From: an uncultured Eubacteriales bacterium
GTDB lineage: Bacteria; Bacillota; Clostridia; Oscillospirales; Butyricicoccaceae
Assembly: GCA_910579575.1 (NCBI GenBank)
Contig: CAJTUM010000005.1
Location: forward strand, 21,944-85,943
Direction of reading: 5' to 3'
Length of the DNA stretch: 64,000 nt
Of the stretch, positions 16,332 to 24,892 are shown piece by piece. Position numbers and translations under genes: made by a program. The notes under the pieces were generated by a model. The model was not told where the DNA came from, ran no database searches, and saw only the letters and a program-made list of their open reading frames with translations. Numbering within the stretch: the stretch's first letter is position 1; each line of letters starts with the position of its first letter.

Positions 16332-16916
16332 TTATCGCCGGACCAGCGCCTTTTTCAGCGGCACGCATACCGCCGCCGTGACAACGGCCGCCGCCAACAT
16401 TTCCAGCAGGCAGTTGACGCCGATCAGCGCGGCGATCACATCCTTCAACGGCAGGGCCTGAAACAGCAGGGACAGCAGACCCAGCACCATCATGGAGTGC
16501 AGAAAGGTAGCCGCCACGGCGCTGACGCCCATGGAAACGGCGTCCCCCTTCACCTTGCGGCTCAGCAACAGATACAGCCCGCCGGCAATGACCCCCAGCA
16601 ACACGCGGGGCAAAATGCACATGACCACAGAAGACAAAGGGCTGCCGCTGAGAAAAGGCGAAAAGGCCATATCCGCCGGGCTGGCCGCCGCGGTGGACGC
16701 CTTGAGCATACTGAACAGGCCAAAAGCCAGCCCCAGAATGCCGCCTGCCGAGGGGCCCATCAAAATAGCGCCTATGATCACCGGGATATGCAGCAGGGTG
16801 ATAGAAATGGGCGGGATCATGATGAAGCCCAGGGACGTGAAGGTGAGGACAGCCTCTAAGGCGATGAGAATCGCCAGCTGGACCATCCTACGGGTTTGCG
16901 CGCTTGATTTTTCCAT
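16332..16916 (-). CDS. ECF transporter S component, likely pantothenate-type
   Basis: Substrate-binding membrane subunit of an energy-coupling-factor vitamin transporter, 194 aa with about six hydrophobic segments. The sequence ITLLHIPVIIGAILMGPSAG is typical of the group associated with pantothenate uptake; specificity is inferred from that and from the neighbouring CoaX-like gene. The ATG at 16916 has AAGGAGG eight to ten bases upstream. The ATPase and T subunits needed for transport are not in the window, as expected for group II ECF systems. Confidence 0.82.
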   Translation of the reverse strand: MEKSSAQTRRMVQLAILIALEAVLTFTSLGFIMIPPISITLLHIPVIIGAILMGPSAGGILGLAFGLFSMLKASTAAASPADMAFSPFLSGSPLSSVVMCILPRVLLGVIAGGLYLLLSRKVKGDAVSMGVSAVAATFLHSMMVLGLLSLLFQALPLKDVIAALIGVNCLLEMLAAAVVTAAVCVPLKKALVRR

Positions 16917-17029
16917 TTTTGTTTCCTCCTTGCTGCCGCTCCGTCCTTTTGCGGATGCGGCGCAATCTATATTCGCAACGCCCTTTTGGGCGCGGCGTTC
17001 CAGTTGAGCCGCCCTGTCGGCGGCGGGTC

Positions 17030-17815
17030 TTACAGCGGTTTCGTTTCCCTGGCGTTGCGCAGGTAAATCAGCCGCAGTCCCTCCATAATCAAATCCTCTT
17101 CGATTTCCAGCGGATGCGCGCAATGAGGCGCCACAATCTGGGCAAAGGAGCCGGTGGCGATCAGCCTTGCCGGCCGGCCCAGCTCTTTCTCCATGCGGCA
17201 GACCATTCCGTCTGCGGCGCAGGCCGCGCCATAGATCAATCCGCTGGTCATAGCGTCCACTGTATTAGAGCCAATCGCCGCTTTCGGCGGCCGCTCCAAA
17301 TCGATCTGGGGCAGCTGGGCTGTGCGGGCCGTCAGCGCCTCCAGAGATATTTTCAGCCCAGGTAAAATAGCGCCGCCTCGCACAGCCCCAGTTTGGTCCA
17401 GCGCCAACAAGGCGGCTGCTGTGCCAAAGCTGGCCACAATCAGCGGCGGCTCATAGCGGTCCAGCGCCGCGACGGCGCAGACAGCCAGGTCCGCCCCCAA
17501 CTGGGCCGGGTCGTTGATGCGGATCTGCAGGCCGGTTTTGAGTCCCGGTCCCACGATCATCAGCCGAGCCCGGGTCAGCCGAGCCACGGCCTGCCGCATC
17601 ACGCCGGTAAGAGGCGGCGTCACCGAGCATAAAATCGCTCCGTCTATCTTTTGGGGGTCGCAGCCAAAAAGGGCCAGCGCCGATTGGAGCTTGACCGCAT
17701 ATTCGTCTGGCAGAATCTGAGCGTCCACCCGCATACTGGTACGCATCGCCAGCTTTTTCCCGTCAAACACCCCAATGCGAATATTGCTGCTGCCCACCGC
17801 AATCGCCAGAAGCAT
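17030..17815 (-). CDS. CoaX-like (type III pantothenate kinase family) protein with altered active-site motifs
   Basis: The 261-aa sequence aligns along its whole length with type III pantothenate kinase, the first enzyme of coenzyme A synthesis (GPGLKTGLQIRINDPAQLGA; NTVDAMTSGLIYGA). Three signature positions differ: DVGNTN of the phosphate loop is AVGSSN (catalytic Asp lost), GADR is GADL, and DFGTATT is SFGTAAA. The Asp of GAD is kept. These losses suggest it may not be an active kinase and could be a regulatory or vitamin-sensing paralogue. It is transcribed ahead of the ECF S component with a 113-bp gap. Confidence 0.8.
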   Translation of the reverse strand: MLLAIAVGSSNIRIGVFDGKKLAMRTSMRVDAQILPDEYAVKLQSALALFGCDPQKIDGAILCSVTPPLTGVMRQAVARLTRARLMIVGPGLKTGLQIRINDPAQLGADLAVCAVAALDRYEPPLIVASFGTAAALLALDQTGAVRGGAILPGLKISLEALTARTAQLPQIDLERPPKAAIGSNTVDAMTSGLIYGAACAADGMVCRMEKELGRPARLIATGSFAQIVAPHCAHPLEIEEDLIMEGLRLIYLRNARETKPL

Positions 17816-17870
17816 CCGTCTGCATTCCCCCTATCGGCTGTTTCCGAAAAGAGCCGTATCGGCCGCAACT

Positions 17871-17899
17871 ATCATAATATAATCCGCCTCAAAACGCAA
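17871..17899 (-). promoter_or_regulatory. Promoter for the CoaX-like gene
   Basis: On the minus strand TTGCGT (17899-17894), 17-bp spacer, TATGAT (17876-17871), about 55 bp upstream of the start codon. Confidence 0.55.
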
Positions 17900-17925
17900 G
17901 CCCTTTCTTTGCGTCGAAACCCATA

Positions 17926-17951
17926 AAAAAGACGCCTTCCGGCGTCTTTTT
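17926..17951 (-). terminator. Terminator of the ABC transporter operon
   Basis: Stem AAAAAGACGCC/GGCGTCTTTTT with loop TTCC, 17 bp downstream of the substrate-binding protein stop. The T-run on the minus strand makes it a standard terminator; the structure is nearly symmetrical and would also work on the plus strand. Confidence 0.85.
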
Positions 17952-17968
17952 GATGCGCAATTCCGCTT

Positions 17969-19102
17969 TTAGTCAATATAACCCTGGGGGTTCCAAGCCA
18001 TATCCATAATTTCGTCCGCGTCGTCCATGGAAACGATCAGACCCAGGCGCAGATAATCTTCCACAATCTTGCGCAGACCGGTCTCGGTGAAATCGTCGGT
18101 CAGGCCCATTTTCAGCTGATTCCACAGCTCCACGTTCATATCAAAGTCGCCGCTGATCTTCTCGTCGTCCAACAACAGTTGAACGGCCTCTTCCGGGTTT
18201 TCCCGGCCCCAATCGCCGCCTCTCTTGACGCAGTCTACCACCAGGCGAGCCATAGCGGGGTTCTCATTGCGGAACTGATTGCTCATGGCCAGCACGCAGC
18301 AAGGAACGTTCTGGAAATCATCGTCCACCAGGGAACGGATGCAGCGCAGCGTGCCGTCCTGCACCATCTTATAGGCGTAGGTGTCGCTGAGCAGCGCGGC
18401 GGAAAGCTCGCCGTTTTGCATGGCGGCAATGCAGGCGCTGGTTTCCACAGGGGTCAGGTTCACGTCGTTCAGCGGATCAATGCCGTCGGCGTCCAGCAGG
18501 ATAGCGGTGATATTGTAGTCGCTGTTGCCGATGCCGTTGGGCACAGAAATGTTGGTGCCCTTCAGATCCTCTGTCGTCTGGTAATCGCTGTCGTTCAGCA
18601 CATACAGGGATTTGCAGCCGATATGGGCGCCGGCCACAAAGGTATAGTCTACTTTATTTGTAATCGGAACCAACAGGGAGGCGATATGGCTGACGCCGAT
18701 TTGGGCGGAATTGGTACCCAGCGCCTCTTTGATCGCCGTGCCGTTCAACAGCTCGACTTCAATGCCATACTCCTCAAAATAGCCCTGCTTTTCCGCCAGA
18801 TAAGGGGCGGAAGTGCAGTTGCCGCCGTCGTACCAATAAACGACGGGCTGGCCCCAAGCGGGCTCGTTTTTCGCCGCCTCCAGCAGCTGCTCTTTGGTCA
18901 TCGTGCTGACGTCTGCAGGGGCGTCGTCCTGCTTGTCGTCCTCTTTGTTTTCCTCTTCTTTTTTGTCGTCGGTCTTGTCGGCGCCGTCTTGGACGCCGGG
19001 GTTCTGGTCGTCGGCCTCCTGGGGTTCGTCTTTGCTGCACGCCGCCAAGGACAGCGTCATCGCGGCGGCCATCAGGACGCACAGCAGTCGCTTCAGATTC
19101 AT
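17969..19102 (-). CDS. ABC transporter substrate-binding lipoprotein (NitT/TauT, SsuA/NMT1 type)
   Basis: Lipid-anchored binding protein, 377 aa. A signal peptide ends in the lipobox LAAC (Cys ~22) and is followed by a highly acidic ~45-residue linker (DDKKEEENKEDDKQDD). The binding domain begins near WYDGGNCTSAPYLAEKQGYF and contains KGTNISVPNGIGNSD, typical of the aliphatic sulfonate/nitrate/thiamin-precursor group. Ligand not determinable. It is the last gene of the permease-ATPase-SBP operon and is separated from the ATPase by 213 bp containing hairpins. Confidence 0.9.
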   Translation of the reverse strand: MNLKRLLCVLMAAAMTLSLAACSKDEPQEADDQNPGVQDGADKTDDKKEEENKEDDKQDDAPADVSTMTKEQLLEAAKNEPAWGQPVVYWYDGGNCTSAPYLAEKQGYFEEYGIEVELLNGTAIKEALGTNSAQIGVSHIASLLVPITNKVDYTFVAGAHIGCKSLYVLNDSDYQTTEDLKGTNISVPNGIGNSDYNITAILLDADGIDPLNDVNLTPVETSACIAAMQNGELSAALLSDTYAYKMVQDGTLRCIRSLVDDDFQNVPCCVLAMSNQFRNENPAMARLVVDCVKRGGDWGRENPEEAVQLLLDDEKISGDFDMNVELWNQLKMGLTDDFTETGLRKIVEDYLRLGLIVSMDDADEIMDMAWNPQGYID

Positions 19103-19201
19103 GTTTTTTCTCTTCCCTTTCTATGGATTTTTATTTTTCACAGCGCCTCTCCCCCTTTTAGAAGGCGAGTCGCCGCAAAATACATATGGAGCGGGTCCCT
19201 C

Positions 19202-19267
19202 AAAAATCTTTGATTTTTCGGAGTCCCTCATGGGGTCGATTTCTGGGAAATCAATTTCCAGAAATCG
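19202..19267 (-). other. Intercistronic inverted repeats upstream of the binding-protein gene
   Basis: Two adjacent hairpins lie in the 213-bp gap between the ATPase and binding-protein genes: AAAAATC/GATTTTT with a 3-base loop (19202-19218) and a 10-bp CGATTTCTGG/CCAGAAATCG stem (19237-19267). Such structures often protect or process the mRNA so that the binding protein is made in excess; that role is inferred. Nothing else is recognisable in 19103-19315. Confidence 0.55.
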
Positions 19268-19315
19268 CTTCGCCGCACGGGAGGCGTCCCATCTGCGGCG
19301 GGTCCCGGCCGATTC

Positions 19316-20095
19316 CTATTCTTTCGCGCCGTAATTGAGCATTTCGAGGATTTGATTTCGATATTCCACAAACGCGGAGCTGCTGCGGTTCCGGGGGTAT
19401 TCCAGTTCGATGGGAATATCCGCTTTCACCCGGCCTGGAGCGGCTTCCATAACAATGACGCGGCTGCTCATATAAATCGCCTCGTCCACATCGTGGGTCA
19501 CCATGACGGCCAGCTGTTTTCTGGCCCGCCACATAGAAAGAATTTCATCCTGCATATTCATGCGGGTAAAGGCGTCCAAAGCGCCCAAAGGCTCGTCCAA
19601 CAGCAAAATATTGGGCTGATTGATCAGCGAACGGGCCAGCGCCACTCGCTGGGCCATACCGCCGGAAAGCTGGCTGGGATAATCGTCCTTGAATTCTTCC
19701 AAGCCGATCATGCGCATCATGCGCTGCACTCGCTCCTCATTTCCCTGGTATTTTCCCTGCATCCGCAGGCTGAAGGAGATATTTTTCTCCATCGTGAGCC
19801 AAGGAAACAGCGTGGGCCGCTGGAACACCATGCCCCGCTCCGGGTCAGGCTGCGTGATCTCCTTGTCGTTTACCGTCAATTTGCCTGTAGTGGGCGGAAT
19901 CAACCCGGCGATCAGCCGCAGCATAGTGGATTTTCCGCAGCCGGAAGCGCCCACCAGGCTGACAAATTCGCCGCTCTTCATGGTCAGGTCCACCTGCTTC
20001 AGCGCATGGGTGATACCCTCTTTTTCCACCTTGGCAAATATTTTAGAAACGCCGTCCAGCTTGAGTTCCACTGCATTTTCTGTTTTTTCCGCCAT
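19316..20095 (-). CDS. ABC transporter ATP-binding protein (NitT/TauT type)
   Basis: Cytoplasmic ATPase of 259 aa driving the importer. Walker A GASGCGKST (about residues 53-61), Q-loop FQRPTLFPWLTM, signature LSGGMAQRVALARSL, Walker B ILLLDEPLGALD and the switch MVTHDVDEAIYMS are all intact. Sequence features of the tauB/ssuB group match the permease and binding protein. The gene starts one base after the permease stop, indicating coupling. Confidence 0.95.
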   Translation of the reverse strand: MAEKTENAVELKLDGVSKIFAKVEKEGITHALKQVDLTMKSGEFVSLVGASGCGKSTMLRLIAGLIPPTTGKLTVNDKEITQPDPERGMVFQRPTLFPWLTMEKNISFSLRMQGKYQGNEERVQRMMRMIGLEEFKDDYPSQLSGGMAQRVALARSLINQPNILLLDEPLGALDAFTRMNMQDEILSMWRARKQLAVMVTHDVDEAIYMSSRVIVMEAAPGRVKADIPIELEYPRNRSSSAFVEYRNQILEMLNYGAKE

Positions 20096-20096
20096 G

Positions 20097-21161
20097 TTAT
20101 TTCACCACCCCAGCCTGCCAGCGCAGCACGTGTTTTTTTACCATATTCATGATCCTTGTCACAACTGTAAAAATCATACAAATCACAAACAGGGCCGCGA
20201 ACATCTTGTCGTAGGAGGCCCATGATTTGGCCCATGTGATATACCAACCCAAACCGGCTTTCACGCCCATCATTTCCGCCACCATAATAGCGGTGCAGGC
20301 CGTGCTCAGCGCCTGGGTCATGCCCTGCAAAATATTAGGCATAGCGTGGGGAATCGCCACACGAAACACCAGCTGGCGCTCAGAAGCGCCCAGGGTCTTA
20401 GCGGCCTCAAAATAATCCTTATCCACATTGGAAACGCCGGTCATAGAAGCCACTGTCACTGCAAACCAGGATCCCAAGGCGATAATGAAGATAGCGCCGC
20501 CGAACAGCGAACCGGAAACCACCATGATAATGGGAATCCAGGTGGAAGTGGGGATGGGCCCCAGAAACTTGATAATCGGGTCCACCCAATAACGCACCCG
20601 CTTGCTGTAGCCGCAGGTGATGCCGGTGACCAAACCGAGCGCCACGCCGATAAAATAGCCGATGAACATCAGCCGCAGCGTGTGCAGCGCGCTGGTGAGC
20701 AGCATAACCCGATCTCCCCAAGCGGCGTTCATGATGCTGTTGACACAGGGCACCAGGGGCTGGGTCAAAATGCCGGTTTTCAGCGTCAAATAGTCATAAC
20801 CTGCCAGCAACAGAAACAACGCCGTATACAGCGGGGCCCGGAAACGGGTTTTCTGAAAAGGCCGTTTATCCTGTTTCAACGCCAATACAGCCAGGCCATA
20901 GAGCAGCCTTACGGCATATAAGCCAATACAGACCAGTAAAAACCACAAATAGGTATTCGGTACAGGATTGGAAAAGGAATCCGGAAGCAACCGGTATTCC
21001 AGCACGGCCGCCAAACCGGCGACCAGCGGCAAAAGGGAAATCAGCAGGTCCAGCACTTTCTGAAACGGCGTTTTTTGCCGCTCTTCCAGCTCCTCCAGCT
21101 GCTGCCGCGTCAGGTTGGCTTGAGCCGTTCCGGCCGCGCCGCCCTTTGAGATGGTCTTCAT
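20097..21161 (-). CDS. ABC transporter permease with extended N-terminus (NitT/TauT type)
   Basis: Inner-membrane permease of 354 aa, about 90 residues longer than usual. The extra N-terminal part has a charged helix (TRQQLEELEERQKT) and two additional hydrophobic segments (about residues 37-57 and 72-95). The core carries the EAA loop (EAAKTLGASERQLVFRVAIP, about 262-281) that contacts the ATPase. It is the first gene of the operon and has a good promoter upstream. Confidence 0.92.
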   Translation of the reverse strand: MKTISKGGAAGTAQANLTRQQLEELEERQKTPFQKVLDLLISLLPLVAGLAAVLEYRLLPDSFSNPVPNTYLWFLLVCIGLYAVRLLYGLAVLALKQDKRPFQKTRFRAPLYTALFLLLAGYDYLTLKTGILTQPLVPCVNSIMNAAWGDRVMLLTSALHTLRLMFIGYFIGVALGLVTGITCGYSKRVRYWVDPIIKFLGPIPTSTWIPIIMVVSGSLFGGAIFIIALGSWFAVTVASMTGVSNVDKDYFEAAKTLGASERQLVFRVAIPHAMPNILQGMTQALSTACTAIMVAEMMGVKAGLGWYITWAKSWASYDKMFAALFVICMIFTVVTRIMNMVKKHVLRWQAGVVK

Positions 21162-21246
21162 TGCGTCAACGCTCCTTCATCATTTCCCCTCAAGGGGTTT
21201 TTACGGAGCGCTTTTCCAGCCCGCCCCGCGTCATCCAACGGCTCCC

Positions 21247-21275
21247 ATTAAAGCACATCGTTAAAATCAAGTCAA
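21247..21275 (-). promoter_or_regulatory. Promoter of the ABC transporter operon
   Basis: On the minus strand TTGACT (21275-21270), 17-bp spacer, TTTAAT (21252-21247), about 85 bp upstream of the permease start. The rest of the 382-bp gap 21162-21543 contains only this and the terminator at 21452-21479; no gene is supported there. Confidence 0.6.
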
Positions 21276-21451
21276 ATTCAAAAATATTGTAAATCCGTCC
21301 TGGTCTATTATCTTTTTCAATACTTTGTGCATATCACACCAATTTGCCCAGGCTCCGCCCGCCGACCCTTTGTCAATTTCGCCGTTTTATTTCCCTTTTT
21401 CATCCTTCTGTGATTCAAAGAAAAATCCCATCTCCGCCCGGAAAGCGCGCA

Positions 21452-21479
21452 AAAAAAGACGTCCGCAGACGTCTTTTTT
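21452..21479 (-). terminator. Terminator ending the phage-derived cassette
   Basis: Twelve-bp stem AAAAAAGACGTC/GACGTCTTTTTT with loop CGCA, 65 bp beyond the last cassette gene on the minus strand. Confidence 0.85.
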
Positions 21480-21543
21480 CGTGATAGCCTTTTTTCTTCT
21501 CCCTTTTTGCCAAGGGAATCGTCAAAACCGCTCGTGACGCAGT

Positions 21544-21918
21544 CTACAATTTCAACAAAGCGAATTTCACATTGGCCGCCGTTCCGCCAAAGGCCTTCGT
21601 GGGGTCTGCCGGGTCGCACAGCTTGATGACGAAGCAGCCCCGCTGCTCTCCCTCCAGTTTTTTGAATCGCATACTGTCCAGCACAAAAGCGCGGCGCTGG
21701 CCCTGAGGCGCCGCGGCGTGGAGCGGGCCCACGGCCCGGCGCAGGCCGTCTCCCGCCTCCACCAGAATACCGCAATCCGCCGTCCCCTGGTTGTCCACCA
21801 GCAAAGCGGTGCGCTCGTCCATCCCCGCTTCCGCCGCCATCGTCGCCTCTCCCGGGGTATAAACAATCGCCGGCGAAATGTCGTCTCGTTTGCAAAACGT
21901 CGCTTCAATTTTTGTCAT
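21544..21918 (-). CDS. Small protein downstream of the capsid gene (possible head decoration/completion)
   Basis: Unrecognised 124-aa protein directly after the major capsid gene, 23 bp from its stop, with AAGGAGA before the ATG at 21918. It lacks membrane segments and coiled coils and looks like a compact beta-rich protein (alternating strands such as RTALLVDNQGTADCGILVEA). The position matches where phages encode head decoration or completion proteins; that role is inference only. It is the last gene of the cassette. Confidence 0.7.
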   Translation of the reverse strand: MTKIEATFCKRDDISPAIVYTPGEATMAAEAGMDERTALLVDNQGTADCGILVEAGDGLRRAVGPLHAAAPQGQRRAFVLDSMRFKKLEGEQRGCFVIKLCDPADPTKAFGGTAANVKFALLKL

Positions 21919-21941
21919 ACCAAAACGTCTCCTTGTCTCCC

Positions 21942-22778
21942 TTAAATTTTCGTCTCTTCCCCATAGCTGCATTTGATTACAGCCATTTCGTCTGGACGCA
22001 CAACTTTGGCCCCGTAAACGTGCAGCCCTTTTAAGGCGTCTTCAAAGCTGTCTTCCGGCCGATAGGCCTCCACCTGACTCATATTCTCCACATAGGCGAT
22101 CGCTCGCTTGGTCCGCAGCAGGCAGCAGTCCTTGCCGTCCTCCTGCGCTAAGTTATTCGTCATATACACATGAATATTCAGCCATTTTCCCACGCGGCCC
22201 ACAAATCCATTTTTCATGGTATCCTCATTTGGCGTTCCATAGAGGATATCGGCCAGCATCATTTTTTCCAGAAAATCTGGCGAAACCTCCAGGCTCAGAG
22301 CGGCGTTCTTGGGCACATTGCGGCGGTAAAGGGCCTTGACAGCCGACGCGATCGTGCTCAGCACATTGCCGCTGGTCAGGCTGTCTTGGGTCACGACGGA
22401 GCCCGCCTCCCGATAGAAGCCATAAATATAGCTATCCGTCGCTTCGGCCAAGGCCAAGTTGGCTTCTTCCCGCAGAGCGGCCATCAAATCCCCCTGGGCC
22501 TGACGTTTGTCGATATCGTCCACGCCGAAATTGAAATATTTCTGCTGGTCGATTTTAATCAGGGTCGATTGATCCTCCCATCCGTCCCGGGTCAAGGGCG
22601 CGCCCTTTTCATAATCCCGGATAGCCACCTTACCCACGCCGTTGATCTTGATTTCCTCGCCGTATTTGGCGTCGCTGCGGTATCGAGCGTCGCTGAGCCG
22701 GGCGGCCACATTGTCGTTTTTCAGCGAACGCAGCATCTGGGCGCTCCACACCGTGGGAATAAAATTCTTAAAACTCAT
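21942..22778 (-). CDS. Phage major capsid protein (HK97 fold, P22 coat-like group)
   Basis: Structural shell protein of 278 aa. The N-terminus (MSFKNFIPTVWSAQMLRSL), GEEIKINGVGKVAIRDYEKG and the DQQKYFNFGVDDIDKRQA segment are characteristic of this coat protein group, in which capsid proteins start without a cleaved prodomain. The C-terminus with LKGLHVYGAKVVRPDEMAVI is the usual A-domain end. AAAGGAGAG lies before the ATG. It follows the scaffold-like gene, as in phages. The frame is intact and has no obvious decay. Confidence 0.87.
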   Translation of the reverse strand: MSFKNFIPTVWSAQMLRSLKNDNVAARLSDARYRSDAKYGEEIKINGVGKVAIRDYEKGAPLTRDGWEDQSTLIKIDQQKYFNFGVDDIDKRQAQGDLMAALREEANLALAEATDSYIYGFYREAGSVVTQDSLTSGNVLSTIASAVKALYRRNVPKNAALSLEVSPDFLEKMMLADILYGTPNEDTMKNGFVGRVGKWLNIHVYMTNNLAQEDGKDCCLLRTKRAIAYVENMSQVEAYRPEDSFEDALKGLHVYGAKVVRPDEMAVIKCSYGEETKI

Positions 22779-22806
22779 CGTCTTCTCTCCTTTCCGTTTG
22801 CCAACG

Positions 22807-23214
22807 CTACCAATGGCGCTGGGAGCGCTCGATTTTTTTCAGATTGGCCTCTACCTGCCGGGGCGTCATGCGGCGCACCTCCTCCGGGCCAAAAAAATCC
22901 TGATCCGAGTCGCTTTGTCCGTCCGCCGGCCCCATGGGAGGCGGCGTTTCCGGCTGTCGCGCCTGGCGGATGGCGGCAAACGCCGTAACCGCGTCGATTC
23001 CCAGGCTGCGCATTTTCAAAAAATCGTCCCCTAATTCCGGAATGCTGTCCGGCGCTTGTTGGGGAAAAGCCCGGCGAATCCGGTCCAGATCCTCCCGGAA
23101 CACCCATTCCAGCTCCCGGGCTCGCAGGGCTCGCAGCTCCTCCAGCAGCTGAGCGGATTCCAGCGCCTGCGGCGAAACCTCCCGTTCCATGCTTTCCATG
23201 TTTTTCTCTTCCAT
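22807..23214 (-). CDS. Phage scaffold-like protein
   Basis: Predicted 135-aa, strongly helical, highly charged protein immediately upstream of the capsid gene. Such size, composition (long Glu/Arg-rich helices, Pro-rich middle RQPETPPPMGP) and position are typical of scaffolding proteins that template procapsid assembly and bind coat protein through a C-terminal helix (here TPRQVEANLKKIERSQRHW). No sequence motif proves it. AAGGAG stands seven bases before the ATG at 23214. Confidence 0.65.
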   Translation of the reverse strand: MEEKNMESMEREVSPQALESAQLLEELRALRARELEWVFREDLDRIRRAFPQQAPDSIPELGDDFLKMRSLGIDAVTAFAAIRQARQPETPPPMGPADGQSDSDQDFFGPEEVRRMTPRQVEANLKKIERSQRHW

Positions 23215-23310
23215 CGTTTTCTCCTTCCCGGCGGTTTACCCGCCATTTTTTGGGCTTTCTCAACCCTGGCGTTATCGTAACGCCGGATTTCCGTCATTTT
23301 CGTCAGACGC

Positions 23311-24633
23311 TTAAATCGCAAAGATTTTATTTTTTTCCTTGTCGCTTTTGAAATGAAAATCCTCTCGCTCCTGCCGCGGCGCGGTCTGGGACGCCGGGCA
23401 GGGCCTCCCCGCTGCAAAATACCGCAGAGCGTCGGGGCCGTGGGTGATTTCATGAGGCTGGGTCGCCGCGTCCCCGCCGCCGTCAGGGGCAAAGCGCAAA
23501 GCCTCCAAAGAACGGATTAGATTGGGGCAGCAGTCAAAAATCTTCAGCCAAGGTCGCCCCGGTCCGCCGGACGCAGGGCGGATTGCCAGCCATTCCTTCA
23601 AATCCAGCCATCCCGGCGCCCGGCGGTTTTCCGCCTTTTCCAGCCAAAGCCCCTTTTGCGCAAAAATTTCTGCGGCGCTGCGTCCGGTGTCCTGCCGCCT
23701 GTTCCAAAGATCCGGCGGCGCCAACAGCCGCTCCGGGCTTTGGCCGCAGGCCAATATTCGCTCCGCTGCCTGGGATACGATCAGGCCGCTTTCATAGACC
23801 TCCTGATAAACCCAAGCCGCGCCCTCCTGGTCCACTGCGATAAAATACCCCGCCAGCATATCCAAGCCATAGTCCATGGCGAAATACCGCCGCCAAGCTT
23901 TCGGGATTTCAAACGGACGGCATACATGGGTTTCTCGCCGGAATTCCGGGAAAAACTGGCCCTCAAACTGATCCCATCGCCCCTCCAGCCAGGCCTCCCG
24001 CAGCCCCTGAGGCAGGTTTTGCAGCAGCTCCACATATCCTGGGTCTTTCTCCAGCAGCGCCCGGTTGTCATAGACCAAAGCCGGGATAAACAAATAATCC
24101 GCCGGATTCTCTCCAGCTCGGAAATCCCGGTCCACAAAAAGCCGTTTGACCCATTGATGCCCTGGTCCCCCTGGGTTGCAGGTCAGATACATTCGCTTGG
24201 GGTAATCGTTTGCGCCTCGAATGCAGGCCGTCAGGGCCGAAAACTGATACTCCGTAAAGTGCGTGGCTTCATCCAGAAAAATCGCGTCATATTCCTGCCC
24301 CTGGTACTGCAAGACGTCTCCTGGATTGGCGCAGTATCCAAATTTCAGCCGACTGCCGTTTGTAAACATCAGGCTTTTTTCCCCTTCCCGATAATCCGCC
24401 GCTCCATTGGCCAACCGGCGCAAAGGAAGGATGTGGTTTTCCCTCAATTCGGGATAACTGCGCCGCAGCAGCAAAATCCGAATTCCTGGATAACGCAGGG
24501 CCAAAAGCAACGCTTTTTGCCGCACAGCCCAGCTTTTTCCTCCTCCTCGAGCGCCGCCGTAAGCAGTAAAGCGCGCTCGAGATCGCAAAAATTCCCTCTG
24601 TCTTGGCGAGGGCTGTTCCAAATGCAACTGCAA
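23311..24633 (-). CDS. Phage terminase large subunit
   Basis: DNA-packaging motor ATPase and nuclease, 440 aa. ATPase domain: Walker A GGARGGGKSWA, adenine-side LLLRRSYPELRENH, Walker B YDAIFLDEATHF, coupling motif LTCNPGGPGH. Nuclease domain: FAMDYGLD near residue 255 and the late HGPDALRYF motif with its metal-binding Asp. I place the start at TTG 24633 because AAGGAGG lies seven bases upstream; the open frame upstream is not conserved-looking. In phages the portal gene follows the terminase, but only 96 non-coding bases separate it from the scaffold-like gene here. Confidence 0.9.
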   Translation of the reverse strand: MQLHLEQPSPRQREFLRSRARFTAYGGARGGGKSWAVRQKALLLALRYPGIRILLLRRSYPELRENHILPLRRLANGAADYREGEKSLMFTNGSRLKFGYCANPGDVLQYQGQEYDAIFLDEATHFTEYQFSALTACIRGANDYPKRMYLTCNPGGPGHQWVKRLFVDRDFRAGENPADYLFIPALVYDNRALLEKDPGYVELLQNLPQGLREAWLEGRWDQFEGQFFPEFRRETHVCRPFEIPKAWRRYFAMDYGLDMLAGYFIAVDQEGAAWVYQEVYESGLIVSQAAERILACGQSPERLLAPPDLWNRRQDTGRSAAEIFAQKGLWLEKAENRRAPGWLDLKEWLAIRPASGGPGRPWLKIFDCCPNLIRSLEALRFAPDGGGDAATQPHEITHGPDALRYFAAGRPCPASQTAPRQEREDFHFKSDKEKNKIFAI

Positions 24634-24758
24634 CAATACTCCTCCTTGTTCAATTCCCGCAAAACCTCCTATTTTGCAGGATCTTTGGATTAGACCGATT
24701 TCCGGCGCTCCGTCGCCGAAACCCTCTGGCGGCATTCGCGGCGTCTTGTCGGCCTTTG

Positions 24759-24786
24759 AAAAAAGCTGGCGAAAGCCAGCCTTTTT
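24759..24786 (-). terminator. Terminator upstream of the terminase gene
   Basis: GCTGGC-GAAA-GCCAGC hairpin with a GNRA tetraloop, A-run before and T-run after, so it could work on both strands. On the minus strand it lies between the TerS-like gene and the terminase gene and would stop read-through into the terminase. Confidence 0.75.
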
Positions 24787-24892
24787 CTGCTATCGCCCGC
24801 AACAAAGGTTCTTCCTCTGCATAGAGTGGCGCAAGGGGCGGCGCCTTTTCCGAGCCCCGCCAAATCTGTTTTAGATTCAAGGGGGCTTTGGT

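Noticed and set aside
16917..17029. Vitamin riboswitch upstream of the ECF S component
   Set aside because: Only generic GC-rich hairpins are visible; no recognisable riboswitch core.
22775..23263. Overlapping 162-codon frame across the scaffold gene
   Set aside because: Gly/Ala/Arg-rich shadow of the scaffold-like gene in another frame.
24634..24735. N-terminal extension of the terminase
   Set aside because: The ribosome binding site at 24641-24647 places the start at TTG 24633, and the extension is not terminase-like.
24650..24880. Minus-strand 76-codon frame just upstream of the terminase gene
   Set aside because: Its central part is the terminator hairpin at 24759-24786 and it lacks a ribosome binding site.
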